Below, piece by piece: positions 1-5,794 of a DNA stretch of 5,893 bases; position 1 is the first letter of the stretch; the number at the start of each line of letters is the position of its first letter. The position numbers and the translations under genes were made by a program. The notes beneath the pieces were generated by a model. That model was given only the letters and a program-made list of their open reading frames with translations. It searched no databases and was not told the origin of the DNA. The stretch lies in contig DAOWKH010000067.1 of the NCBI GenBank assembly GCA_030639955.1, positions 1 to 5,893 of the forward strand, written 5' to 3'. The DNA is from Candidatus Omnitrophota bacterium. Its GTDB lineage: Bacteria > Omnitrophota > 4484-213.

Positions 1-38
1 CAAAAATTTTATATTTATATTTTTAGGTATGTATTTTT

Positions 39-66
39 GATTTTTGGTCTTTGATTTTTGGTCTTT
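39..66. repeat. Perfect tandem duplication, 14-base unit, two copies
   Basis: The unit gatttttggtcttt occurs twice head to tail (39-52 and 53-66) with no mismatch. A partial third copy (tttttgatttttgg) overlaps the left edge of the array. It begins a few bases beyond the 3' end of the tRNA-Gly gene. The surrounding 1-69 stretch is very A/T-rich, with an A-rich minus strand, and shows no gene, no GC-rich terminator stem and no T-tract on the minus strand. It could be a slippage product, a stub of a longer repeat array, or part of an intergenic repeat family. A function cannot be assigned. Confidence 0.85.
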
Positions 67-69
67 CTC

Positions 70-143
70 TGGAGCGGATGACGGGGATTGAACCCGTGTA
101 GCCAGCTTGGAAGGCTGGAGCACTACCACTGTGCTACATCCGC
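70..143 (-). tRNA. tRNA-Gly, anticodon TCC, CCA end encoded
   Basis: Read on the minus strand this folds into a complete 74-nucleotide cloverleaf. The acceptor stem GCGGATG/CATCCGC and the D stem GCAC/GTGC (loop AGTGGTA with the invariant GG and A21) pair perfectly. So do the anticodon stem CCAGC/GCTGG (loop CTTCCAA) and the T stem ACGGG/CCCGT (loop TTCAATC). The anticodon TCC (plus-strand 109-111) reads GGA and, by wobble, other glycine codons. Discriminator T73 is typical of bacterial glycine tRNAs, and the CCA tail is in the DNA (70-72). The 5' half overlaps the end of the upstream nnrD coding region by 21 bases. No convincing promoter was found just upstream inside nnrD, so it is probably cut from the operon transcript by RNase P at 143/144. 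Confidence 0.97.
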
Positions 144-971
144 AAACTTAATTGCTTCGGGGATCTTCTCCACTACATCGCTGGCAATCATCCCCTCTTC
201 TCCCTTTTCTCGGGCGGCTAAATCTCCGGCAGAGCCATGTAGATAAACTGCTGCCTTAGCCGCTTCGAAAGGAGAAAAACCGCGTGCCAATAAAGTGCCG
301 AGCATCCCGCTTAAGACATCACCCATTCCGGCAGTGGCCATCCCTGGATTTCCGCTCTTATTTATATAAATTTCCCCCTGGGGAGTGCTGACTACTGTCT
401 GAAAACCTTTGAGCACAACTGTTAGTTTATACCTGCGAGCGAAATCAACAGCAATCTCTTCTCTTTTCTTCTGGATCTCCTCTACATTTATTTTTAGCAA
501 ACGGGCGAGCTCGCCGGGATGAGGAGTAATTATTGACCTCTGGGGTAAGAGAGCAAGATGTCCTATTAGGGCATTGATAGCATCGGCATCAATAATCAAA
601 GGCCTCTTAACTGTTTTAATTAATCTCCTTATCAGCTTTTGCGTCTGTCTATTTTGGGAAAGGCCAGGACCTAAAACTAAAGCGTCTATCTTCCTGCTAA
701 AGTTATAAATAAAAGAATAATTTCTCAAACTCAGACAGCCATCTTTGGTCTGGTTCAAAGGTTTACTAATAACTTCTAAAAGCTCTGTCTCTACTATCTG
801 ATTTAAAATCTGGGGAATCCCCAGAAACACCAACCCCGCTCCTGTGCGTAATGCCCCCTTGGCGGCTAAAATTGCCGCTCCGCTCATCCCCGGAGAACCA
901 GCCAGGATAAAGACCTTTCCATAATCTCCTTTGTGAGAATCTAATCTGCGGGGTGGGAAAATATTATTCAT
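123..971 (-). CDS. nnrD: ADP- or ATP-dependent NAD(P)H-hydrate dehydratase, stand-alone NnrD
   Basis: The product dehydrates the S epimer of hydrated NADH/NADPH (NAD(P)HX) back to the normal coenzyme at the cost of a nucleotide; it acts in the cytosol. Counted from ATG 971 it has 282 residues, usual for a single-domain YjeF-C/ribokinase-like protein. The NnrE epimerase domain fused to it in many bacteria is absent. Family motifs are clear: HKGDYGKV near residue 13, GPGL at 101-104, DADA at 128-131, TPHPGE at 149-154, VVLKG at 185-189, and the glycine-rich AGMGDVLSG with presumed catalytic Asp218. An upstream in-frame TTG at 977 would add two residues; ATG 971 is preferred and overlaps the acpS stop by 8 bases. 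There is no clear ribosome-binding site, so coupling to acpS is likely. Odd point: the last six residues (ADVAQW) and the TAG stop lie inside tRNA-Gly. Confidence 0.95.
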   Translation of the reverse strand: MNNIFPPRRLDSHKGDYGKVFILAGSPGMSGAAILAAKGALRTGAGLVFLGIPQILNQIVETELLEVISKPLNQTKDGCLSLRNYSFIYNFSRKIDALVLGPGLSQNRQTQKLIRRLIKTVKRPLIIDADAINALIGHLALLPQRSIITPHPGELARLLKINVEEIQKKREEIAVDFARRYKLTVVLKGFQTVVSTPQGEIYINKSGNPGMATAGMGDVLSGMLGTLLARGFSPFEAAKAAVYLHGSAGDLAAREKGEEGMIASDVVEKIPEAIKFADVAQW

Positions 972-1323
972 AGGCAATCGCTTGAGCGATAGCGTAATCT
1001 TTAGTATGAGAGATAGTTAAGGAAATTCTTTTTTTCTGGTGCGGGGTAAATCTAATCTCCGGCTTTCCCTGTTCATTATTAACTACTTCAATATCCTTCC
1101 AACCGATAGGCCTCCGGTTGAACTCCTTTTGGTCTAAAGATTTCATCACCGCCTCTTTGGCAGCAAAGCGGGCAGCTAAATGCTGGTAAAAACAGGCCTT
1201 TTTCCTTGAGTATTCTATCTCCCGGGGCGTAAAAACCCTGTTTAATAAACGCTCTCCCCATTTTTCAACCGCAGTTTTCATTCTTCCTACCTCTACCAAA
1301 TCAATACCGGTATTTAAATGCAT
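964..1323 (-). CDS. acpS: Holo-[acyl-carrier-protein] synthase (AcpS)
   Basis: AcpS moves the 4'-phosphopantetheine group of coenzyme A onto a serine of apo-ACP and so activates fatty acid synthesis; it is cytosolic and normally a trimer. The 119-residue length is typical. The two signature regions of the small phosphopantetheinyl transferase family are present: GIDLVEV at 6-12 with metal-binding Asp8, and FAAKEA at 53-58 with metal-binding Glu57. The C-terminal SHTKDYAIAQA strand (105-115) also matches. The ATG overlaps the pdxJ end by 10 bases and is preceded by GAGGGA, the clearest Shine-Dalgarno site in the window. The pdxJ-acpS pairing is also found in E. coli. The reading frame ends 8 bases inside nnrD. 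Confidence 0.97.
   Translation of the reverse strand: MHLNTGIDLVEVGRMKTAVEKWGERLLNRVFTPREIEYSRKKACFYQHLAARFAAKEAVMKSLDQKEFNRRPIGWKDIEVVNNEQGKPEIRFTPHQKKRISLTISHTKDYAIAQAIAYE
977..990 (-). other. Small inverted repeat just before the nnrD start
   Basis: The minus strand reads ATCGC-TCAA-GCGAT, a perfect 5-base-pair stem with a four-base loop, within the last codons of acpS and ending five bases before ATG 971. It occupies the place where an nnrD ribosome-binding site would sit. A hairpin here could hold nnrD translation low until ribosomes finishing acpS open it. The stem is short and lies in coding sequence, so chance is quite possible. Confidence 0.25.
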
Positions 1324-2024
1324 AGTTCCCTCATCTCTCTCACCGCTTTCTCCAGCCCTACAAAGACCGCCTGAGAAATGATTGAGTGTCCAATGTTCAA
1401 TTCCTGAATGCCAGAAATAGCTGCTACCGACGATACATTTTGGTAATTCAGACCATGTCCGGCATTAACCTTTAATCCCAATTCTATTGCTTTATCCTTA
1501 GCTATAACTAAATCTTTCAATTCCCTTTCCTGCTCTTTGCCTTGAGCATTGGCATATCTGCCTGTATGTAGTTCAATAAAATCTGCACCAATCTCCTTAC
1601 TTGCTTTTATCTGCTCTAATTCAGGGTCAATAAACAAACTTACTTTTATTTCCTTCTCCTGTAATCTTTCTACCGCCTTCTCAATCCTTTCTTTTCCCTT
1701 AATTACATCCAATCCTCCTTCGGTAGTAATCTCTTCTCTTTTTTCGGGAACTAAAGTAGCACAATCGGGTTTTAAGTCGGTAGCAATATCCACAATACCC
1801 TGAGCAATGGACATCTCCAGATTTAACTTTGTTTTTAAAGCATCCTTTAATAAATAGATATCTCTTTCTTGAATATGCCTTCTGTCTTCACGCAAATGGA
1901 CAACAATTCCATCACAACCTGCTCGCTCGCAAATCCCCGCTGCTAAAACAGGATCGGGTTCTCTTCCTCTTCTCGCCTGCCTTAAAGTTGCGATATGGTC
2001 AATATTTACACAGAGTTTAGGCAT
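1314..2024 (-). CDS. pdxJ: Pyridoxine 5'-phosphate synthase (PdxJ)
   Basis: PdxJ condenses 1-deoxy-D-xylulose 5-phosphate with 3-amino-2-oxopropyl phosphate to give pyridoxine 5'-phosphate, the ring-closing step of the DXP-dependent vitamin B6 pathway. The 236-residue TIM barrel is of normal length. Motifs seen in order are VNIDHIATLRQAR (6-18), HLREDRRHI (43-51), LVPEKREE followed by TEGGLD (91-106), ELHTGRYA (151-158), AGHGLNY (188-194) and ELNIGH (208-213), covering the phosphate and substrate sites. The ATG shares one base with the cdaR stop (TAATG), preceded by only a weak purine-rich GAAGAAG. Gene order cdaR-pdxJ-acpS-nnrD puts vitamin B6 synthesis in a cofactor block. Its presence implies that the organism makes B6 by the PdxA/PdxJ route rather than PdxS/PdxT. 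Confidence 0.98.
   Translation of the reverse strand: MPKLCVNIDHIATLRQARRGREPDPVLAAGICERAGCDGIVVHLREDRRHIQERDIYLLKDALKTKLNLEMSIAQGIVDIATDLKPDCATLVPEKREEITTEGGLDVIKGKERIEKAVERLQEKEIKVSLFIDPELEQIKASKEIGADFIELHTGRYANAQGKEQERELKDLVIAKDKAIELGLKVNAGHGLNYQNVSSVAAISGIQELNIGHSIISQAVFVGLEKAVREMRELCI
1327..1332 (-). promoter_or_regulatory. Ribosome-binding site of acpS
   Basis: The minus strand reads GAGGGA followed by ACT and the acpS ATG at 1323. It lies within the last codons of pdxJ. It fixes the acpS start and is the only strong Shine-Dalgarno match before any of the eight genes. Confidence 0.7.
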
Positions 2025-2950
2025 TATGGTGCTTCTTCTATCGTAATCTTTACAAAAGGGATATCGGAAAGCAAAAAGACATTGGGGGGTAATTTTATAT
2101 TTACAGGCAGTTCATATCTTCCCGGGTTTAAATCCGTGACATCTGCAAACGCTAATATATCTTTATTGGTTATCTTATCTAAATTATGCCGACAACCTGT
2201 AAGGGTAATATCAATTGTTGAAGTAGAGCATCGAACAGGAAAATGCTTTGCCGAAGACAGTAAAAAATTTAAAGGGACATCTTTGAAATCTCTATTAACA
2301 AAATCTTCCTCGATAGGAACGGTTACCTCTATAATATCCAAAGAAGGCAATTGCCCCTTTATCAAGGGTTGCAGAGAAACCCGCTGAATAAAGGACTTGG
2401 TATAACCTGTAACTTTGATAGGAGAGGTATAAATAAATTCTAAATTCCTGAGCAGTTTCTCAGGACCTTCTATTAAAGAAGCATTGGGATTTAATTTAAC
2501 CTTATCTGTAGCAATTCTATACCCCTGGCCAACTTTTCCTTTTATATTTGCTTTAATTGGCAACCATTTACTAACTAATCTATCTAAGCTAACTGTCACC
2601 GTAGAGGGCTTAATAGATACTACTTTCACTCCCGAGGGGATATCTATTCCCTTAGGGGAAATAGCAAAGCTGCATTTACCTGGTTTTTCTATATCTTCTA
2701 TTTTATAATAAACAGCTATATCCGAGGAAATCAAACTCAGTCGATTTTTAGGTCCGCGAAATAAAACATCCGCTTTGTTTGTACTACGACTGCTAATAAC
2801 CATCCCCGGCGGCGGTTCTATATTTAAAGTCGCTCTTTTCTCTAAGTCCTCGTTTTGCTCACCAGCTACATAAAACCAAAGAATAATGGCTAAAAATAGA
2901 GAAACTAACTTTAGGGCCAAATTATGCCCCAAGAACCTTTTTATATTCAT
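2024..2950 (-). CDS. cdaR: YbbR-domain protein, CdaR-like regulator of the diadenylate cyclase
   Basis: CdaR-type proteins are anchored in the membrane with YbbR domains outside, where in Firmicutes they bind CdaA and alter c-di-AMP synthesis. Here a basic N-terminus (MNIKRF) is followed by a single hydrophobic segment at about 11-29 (LALKLVSLFLAIILWFYVA), the typical uncleaved anchor. The remaining roughly 280 residues are beta-rich repeats containing YbbR-like turns such as PSGVKVVSIKPSTVTVSLD, and similar IEGP and VTGY segments. I judge about three repeats; their limits cannot be set by eye. The 308-residue length is within the family range. The start overlaps the cdaA stop as ATGA, and the end shares a base with pdxJ. 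Sequence conservation is low outside the anchor, so the name rests partly on the cdaA neighbour. No catalytic residues are expected. Confidence 0.88.
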   Translation of the reverse strand: MNIKRFLGHNLALKLVSLFLAIILWFYVAGEQNEDLEKRATLNIEPPPGMVISSRSTNKADVLFRGPKNRLSLISSDIAVYYKIEDIEKPGKCSFAISPKGIDIPSGVKVVSIKPSTVTVSLDRLVSKWLPIKANIKGKVGQGYRIATDKVKLNPNASLIEGPEKLLRNLEFIYTSPIKVTGYTKSFIQRVSLQPLIKGQLPSLDIIEVTVPIEEDFVNRDFKDVPLNFLLSSAKHFPVRCSTSTIDITLTGCRHNLDKITNKDILAFADVTDLNPGRYELPVNIKLPPNVFLLSDIPFVKITIEEAP

Positions 2951-3675
2951 TTTTTCTTGATATATAAATCAGCTAATATCTTTTTCAACTCTCCAATGTC
3001 TAAATTAGCTCTTAAATCTCCATCTACTGCCAGAGAAACTTCTCCTGTTTCTTCTGAGACAACAATACAAAGAGCGTCGCTCTCTTCGCTCAGACCTATA
3101 GCCGCACGGTGACGCGTCCCTAAATTTTTACTAAGATGCGGATTTTCACTTAAAGGGAAAAAACAGCGGGATGCGCTAATCCTTCCCTCCCGAACGATAA
3201 TCCCTCCGTCGTGCAAGGGAGAATGAGGATTAAAAATTGCTAAAATAAGTTCTTTGCTCAAATCCGCATCCAGAGGGATTCCGCTCTTGACATAATTTTT
3301 TAAACCCGTTTCTCTCGCGATAATAATCAGACCGCCGATTTTCCGACGCGAAAGAAGGCCTATCGCCCTAATTATTTCTTCCAATGTCTTTTCTTCTCTT
3401 GCCAAAAAACGGAGCCAGCGATTTTGTCCCAAATGAGCAAGCCCGCGACGAAGCTCGGGTTGAAAAATTATCAGCAAAGCAATGATACTGATAGCGAAAA
3501 TCTTGGTCAGCAACCAATTTATAATATTCAGCTGAAATATCTGAGCAATAAAAAAGGCAATAAATAAAATTATTAACCCTTTCAATACCTGAACAGCTCG
3601 GGTTCCTTTTATAAATAAAAGCAAAAAATAAACTATTGCCCAGACAACTCCAATCTCTAATATTGGTTTCCACAT
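2947..3675 (-). CDS. cdaA: Membrane-bound diadenylate cyclase CdaA (DacA)
   Basis: CdaA joins two ATP into cyclic di-AMP, a messenger controlling potassium/osmolyte balance and cell-wall state. The 242-residue protein has hydrophobic segments at about 5-22, 34-48 and 51-72, then IIFQPELRRGLAHLG, the conserved link to the cytosolic DAC domain. The nucleotide-binding motifs are HDGGIIV (155-161) and GTRHRAAIGLSE (186-197), followed by VSEETGEVSLA (206-216). The usual DGA motif reads DGG here; RHR is intact. Compared with B. subtilis CdaA (273 residues) it is shorter at both ends, but upstream codons offer no ATG, GTG or TTG close by, so ATG 3675 is the best start. No ribosome-binding site is evident. 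It follows dnaB after 23 bases and overlaps cdaR by 4 bases. Confidence 0.96.
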   Translation of the reverse strand: MWKPILEIGVVWAIVYFLLLFIKGTRAVQVLKGLIILFIAFFIAQIFQLNIINWLLTKIFAISIIALLIIFQPELRRGLAHLGQNRWLRFLAREEKTLEEIIRAIGLLSRRKIGGLIIIARETGLKNYVKSGIPLDADLSKELILAIFNPHSPLHDGGIIVREGRISASRCFFPLSENPHLSKNLGTRHRAAIGLSEESDALCIVVSEETGEVSLAVDGDLRANLDIGELKKILADLYIKKK

Positions 3676-3698
3676 TGTTATAATTTCGTTATAACTAA

Positions 3699-5051
3699 TT
3701 AGACATCCTGATTTTTGGGATGTCTCAAAGAAAGGTTTTCGAAACGAGCATATTCTTTAATAAAAGCGAGCTTTATTGAACCTACAGGACCATTTCTCTG
3801 CTTACCAATGATTGCTTCCGCAATCCCTTTATTTTCTTCAGTGGGATTATAATATTCTTCGCGCAATAACAAAAGCACAAGATCGGCATCCTGCTCAATA
3901 GCCCCGGATTCTCTTAAATCGGAAAGCTGTGGCCGACGGTTGGTTCGTGCCTCCACAGCTCTAGAGAGTTGGCTAATTGCCAGAACAGGAACATTTAACT
4001 CCCGAGCTAACGCTTTTAAAGAACGGGAAATCTCCGAGATTTCTTGTTGGCGATTTTCAGACCTTGCCGGCCCCTGCATTAATTGCAGGTAATCAACAAT
4101 TACCATCTGAATATCATAATGTGCTTTCAGCCGCCTTGCTTTAGCCCGCAATTCTAAAACAGAAATCCCGGGAGTATCATCAACAAATATGGGCGCTTCG
4201 CTGAGTTTACTCGCAGTGTTGATTAAAACCGGCCAATCAGAGCGGGAAAGAAAACCTGTGCGCACCTTATGAGCATCAATGCGGGCGCATGAGCACAACA
4301 TTCTTTGGACTAATTGCTGTCGGGACATTTCTAAGCTAAAGAATACCAGAGGGAGCTTGTTCACCACCCCTACATTTTCGGCAATGGCACAAGCAAGGGC
4401 GCTCTTTCCCATCGATGGGCGACCAGCGATAACAATTAAATCCGAAGGTTGCAGACCAGCAGTCATTGTATCCAGTTCATGAAAACCGCTGGGAAGTCCG
4501 GTGATGTTCTCTTTATTTTGATAAAGACGGTCGATGGTCTCGATGCTGTCTTTGATAAGCTGGCTAAAAGAAAAAACCTTTGATTCTACCTTATACTGGA
4601 CAACATCGAAGATGGCCTTTTCGGCTCTATCTAAAAGCAGGTCGGGATTTTGAGAAGGGTCATAACTTTCCTTTATTATCTGATTAGAAGCAGAAATTAG
4701 ACTGCGCAGGAGGGCTTTTTCCTTTACAATATGAGCGTATTGCTCAATATTTGCGGCTGTGGGAACAACATTGGTTAGAGTTGTTAGATAACTAACGCCG
4801 CCAATTTCTTTTAAGCCCTTCTTTTTCCTTAACTCTTCTTTAAGGGTAACTAAATCTACGGCTTTGTTCTCTTCAGAGAGACCAATAATAGCAGAAAAAA
4901 CCTGACGGTTTCTGTCTTCGTAAAAATAATCTTCTTTTAAGAGCTCAACTGCTTGAGAAATTGCCTCCTTGTTTAAAAGCATCGAACCCAAAACAGCCAT
5001 CTCCGCTTCTAAGTTCTGCGGCGGTATTTTCTCTAAACTTTCAACGCTCAT
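3699..5051 (-). CDS. dnaB: Replicative DNA helicase DnaB
   Basis: DnaB is the hexameric 5'-3' helicase that unwinds DNA at the replication fork. The 450 residues match the usual length. The N-terminal domain (about 1-155) begins PPQNLEAEMAVLGSML and contains LTNVVPTAANIEQYA at about 92-106. The RecA-like ATPase follows: GLPSGFHELDTMTAGL (185-200), Walker A GRPSMGKS (210-217), FFSLEMS with catalytic Glu241, Walker B VIVDYLQL (317-324), ISQLSRAVE (359-367), LSDLRESGAIEQDAD (376-390), and the C-terminal GKQRNGP (416-422) carrying the presumed arginine finger Arg419. There is no intein in the Walker A region. ATG 5051 overlaps the rplI end by 11 bases, with only the purine-rich AGAAAAGA upstream. 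The position after rplI is common in many phyla. Confidence 0.99.
   Translation of the reverse strand: MSVESLEKIPPQNLEAEMAVLGSMLLNKEAISQAVELLKEDYFYEDRNRQVFSAIIGLSEENKAVDLVTLKEELRKKKGLKEIGGVSYLTTLTNVVPTAANIEQYAHIVKEKALLRSLISASNQIIKESYDPSQNPDLLLDRAEKAIFDVVQYKVESKVFSFSQLIKDSIETIDRLYQNKENITGLPSGFHELDTMTAGLQPSDLIVIAGRPSMGKSALACAIAENVGVVNKLPLVFFSLEMSRQQLVQRMLCSCARIDAHKVRTGFLSRSDWPVLINTASKLSEAPIFVDDTPGISVLELRAKARRLKAHYDIQMVIVDYLQLMQGPARSENRQQEISEISRSLKALARELNVPVLAISQLSRAVEARTNRRPQLSDLRESGAIEQDADLVLLLLREEYYNPTEENKGIAEAIIGKQRNGPVGSIKLAFIKEYARFENLSLRHPKNQDV
3701..3725 (-). other. Hairpin across the dnaB stop codon
   Basis: The minus strand reads AGACATCC, a nine-base loop (CAAAAATCA), then GGATGTCT: a perfect 8-base-pair stem made of the last dnaB codons and part of its stop. 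It is followed by AATTAGTTATAAC, not a T-tract, so it is a poor intrinsic terminator. It could protect a processed 3' end, pause RNA polymerase or reduce read-through to cdaA. Half of the stem pairs are G-C, so stability is moderate. Confidence 0.4.
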
Positions 5052-5499
5052 TCTTCTTTTCTATTACTACCCATACTCGCAAATCTGCTATAACCTCAGG
5101 GTGTAATTTAACCTTTACATTATAAACGCCTAATTTTCTAATTGGTTGTTCGATTTCTATTTTCTTCTTGTCGATCTCCAAACCTTCAGCAGCTAAACTC
5201 TCGGCAATATTCTTATTAGTAATTTCTCCAAAGAGTTTATCTTCTTCGCCGGCCCGAGCAGAAATTGTGCAGGAGAACTTGGAAATCTGCTCGGCTAATT
5301 TATTCATCTTTTCTTTTTCTGCCTTTTCTTTCTTTAACTCTTGTTCTCTTTTTTGCTGGATAAGCTTTACATTCAGAGGGGTTGCTGATAAGGCGAGCTT
5401 TTTAGGAATGAGAAAATTGCGGGCATAACCATCTTTTACTTCTACAGTATCTCCGCTCTTTCCTAATTTGGGAATGTCAGTGAGGAGGATTACTTTCAT
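5041..5499 (-). CDS. rplI: 50S ribosomal protein L9
   Basis: L9 binds 23S rRNA near the L1 stalk and helps keep the reading frame during translation. Its 152 residues show the classical two-domain build. The N-terminal RNA-binding domain (1-40) contains the family signature GKSGDTVEVKDGYARNFLIP (13-32). A charged, Lys/Glu-rich connecting helix spans about 41-75. The C-terminal domain runs from about 76 to 148 and includes EEDKLFGEITNKNIAE (85-100) and GVYNVKVKLHPEV (124-136). It starts 8 bases after the rpsR stop with no good Shine-Dalgarno site (only AGG about 12 bases upstream), and its last 11 bases overlap dnaB. Nothing is truncated or unusual. Confidence 0.99.
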   Translation of the reverse strand: MKVILLTDIPKLGKSGDTVEVKDGYARNFLIPKKLALSATPLNVKLIQQKREQELKKEKAEKEKMNKLAEQISKFSCTISARAGEEDKLFGEITNKNIAESLAAEGLEIDKKKIEIEQPIRKLGVYNVKVKLHPEVIADLRVWVVIEKKNER

Positions 5500-5507
5500 A
5501 GCGTTAG

Positions 5508-5786
5508 CTAGCCTGGCAGTAAAGCAACATTTCTTGCTCGCTTAATTGCTTTGGTTAATTCTCGTTGATGTTTGGCGCAAACTCCGGAAGCCCGCCGGGG
5601 GATAATCCTTCCCTTTTCGCTAACAAATCTCTTGAGCACATCAATATTCTTGTAGTCAATAAAAGGTTGTTTATTATTCTGACGGGATTTATGGATCTGT
5701 TCACAAAATTGGCAAACCTTCCTGCCAACAAATGTCCCCTCTCTTTTTTTTCTTTTCTCTGTTTTTTTTGATGGTTTTCTTCTCAT
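5508..5786 (-). CDS. rpsR: 30S ribosomal protein S18, zinc-binding form
   Basis: S18 pairs with S6 on the platform of the small subunit. The 92-residue protein has a basic Lys/Arg-rich N-terminus (1-23). The core includes FIDYKNIDVLKRFVSEKGRI (42-61), PRRASGVCAKHQRELTKAIKR (63-83) and RARNVALLPG at the end. Cys25, Cys28, Cys70 and His73 form the metal site of the so-called C+ type, so zinc binding is expected. An in-frame TAA directly precedes the ATG at 5786, so the start cannot lie further upstream. The leader TTTATTAA has no Shine-Dalgarno sequence. In many bacteria rpsF and ssb lie just upstream; here the visible 107 bases hold inverted repeats instead, and no S6 or Ssb tail is recognisable in any frame. 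Confidence 0.99.
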   Translation of the reverse strand: MRRKPSKKTEKRKKREGTFVGRKVCQFCEQIHKSRQNNKQPFIDYKNIDVLKRFVSEKGRIIPRRASGVCAKHQRELTKAIKRARNVALLPG

Positions 5787-5794
5787 TTAATAAA

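Noticed and set aside
1549..2387. Plus-strand open frames opposite pdxJ and cdaR (1549-1803, 1829-2020, 1995-2387)
   Set aside because: They lie antisense to well-matched family proteins, have no ribosome-binding sites, and their translations resemble no protein I recognise.
2484..3112. Plus-strand open frames at 2484-2708 and 2924-3112
   Set aside because: They are antisense shadows of cdaR and cdaA, with composition dictated by the complementary codons.
3368..3673. A second minus-strand frame of about 100 codons inside cdaA
   Set aside because: It overlaps the membrane and linker part of cdaA in another frame. The cdaA frame carries all conserved motifs, and this one looks like random Cys/Ser/Arg-rich translation.
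3676..3698. c-di-AMP riboswitch (ydaO type) controlling cdaA
   Set aside because: The 23-base gap is far too short, and no such structured leader is visible elsewhere in the window.
3702..3724. Intrinsic terminator after dnaB
   Set aside because: The hairpin is real but no T-tract follows on the minus strand, and cdaA follows at once.
3889..4433. Intein or insertion in dnaB
   Set aside because: DnaB is a common intein host, but the Walker A to Walker B region is continuous and total length is the ordinary 450 residues.
4279..5771. Plus-strand open frames opposite dnaB (4279-4482), rplI (5168-5428) and rpsR (5565-5771)
   Set aside because: All are complementary shadows of conserved genes, with no start signals or recognisable product.
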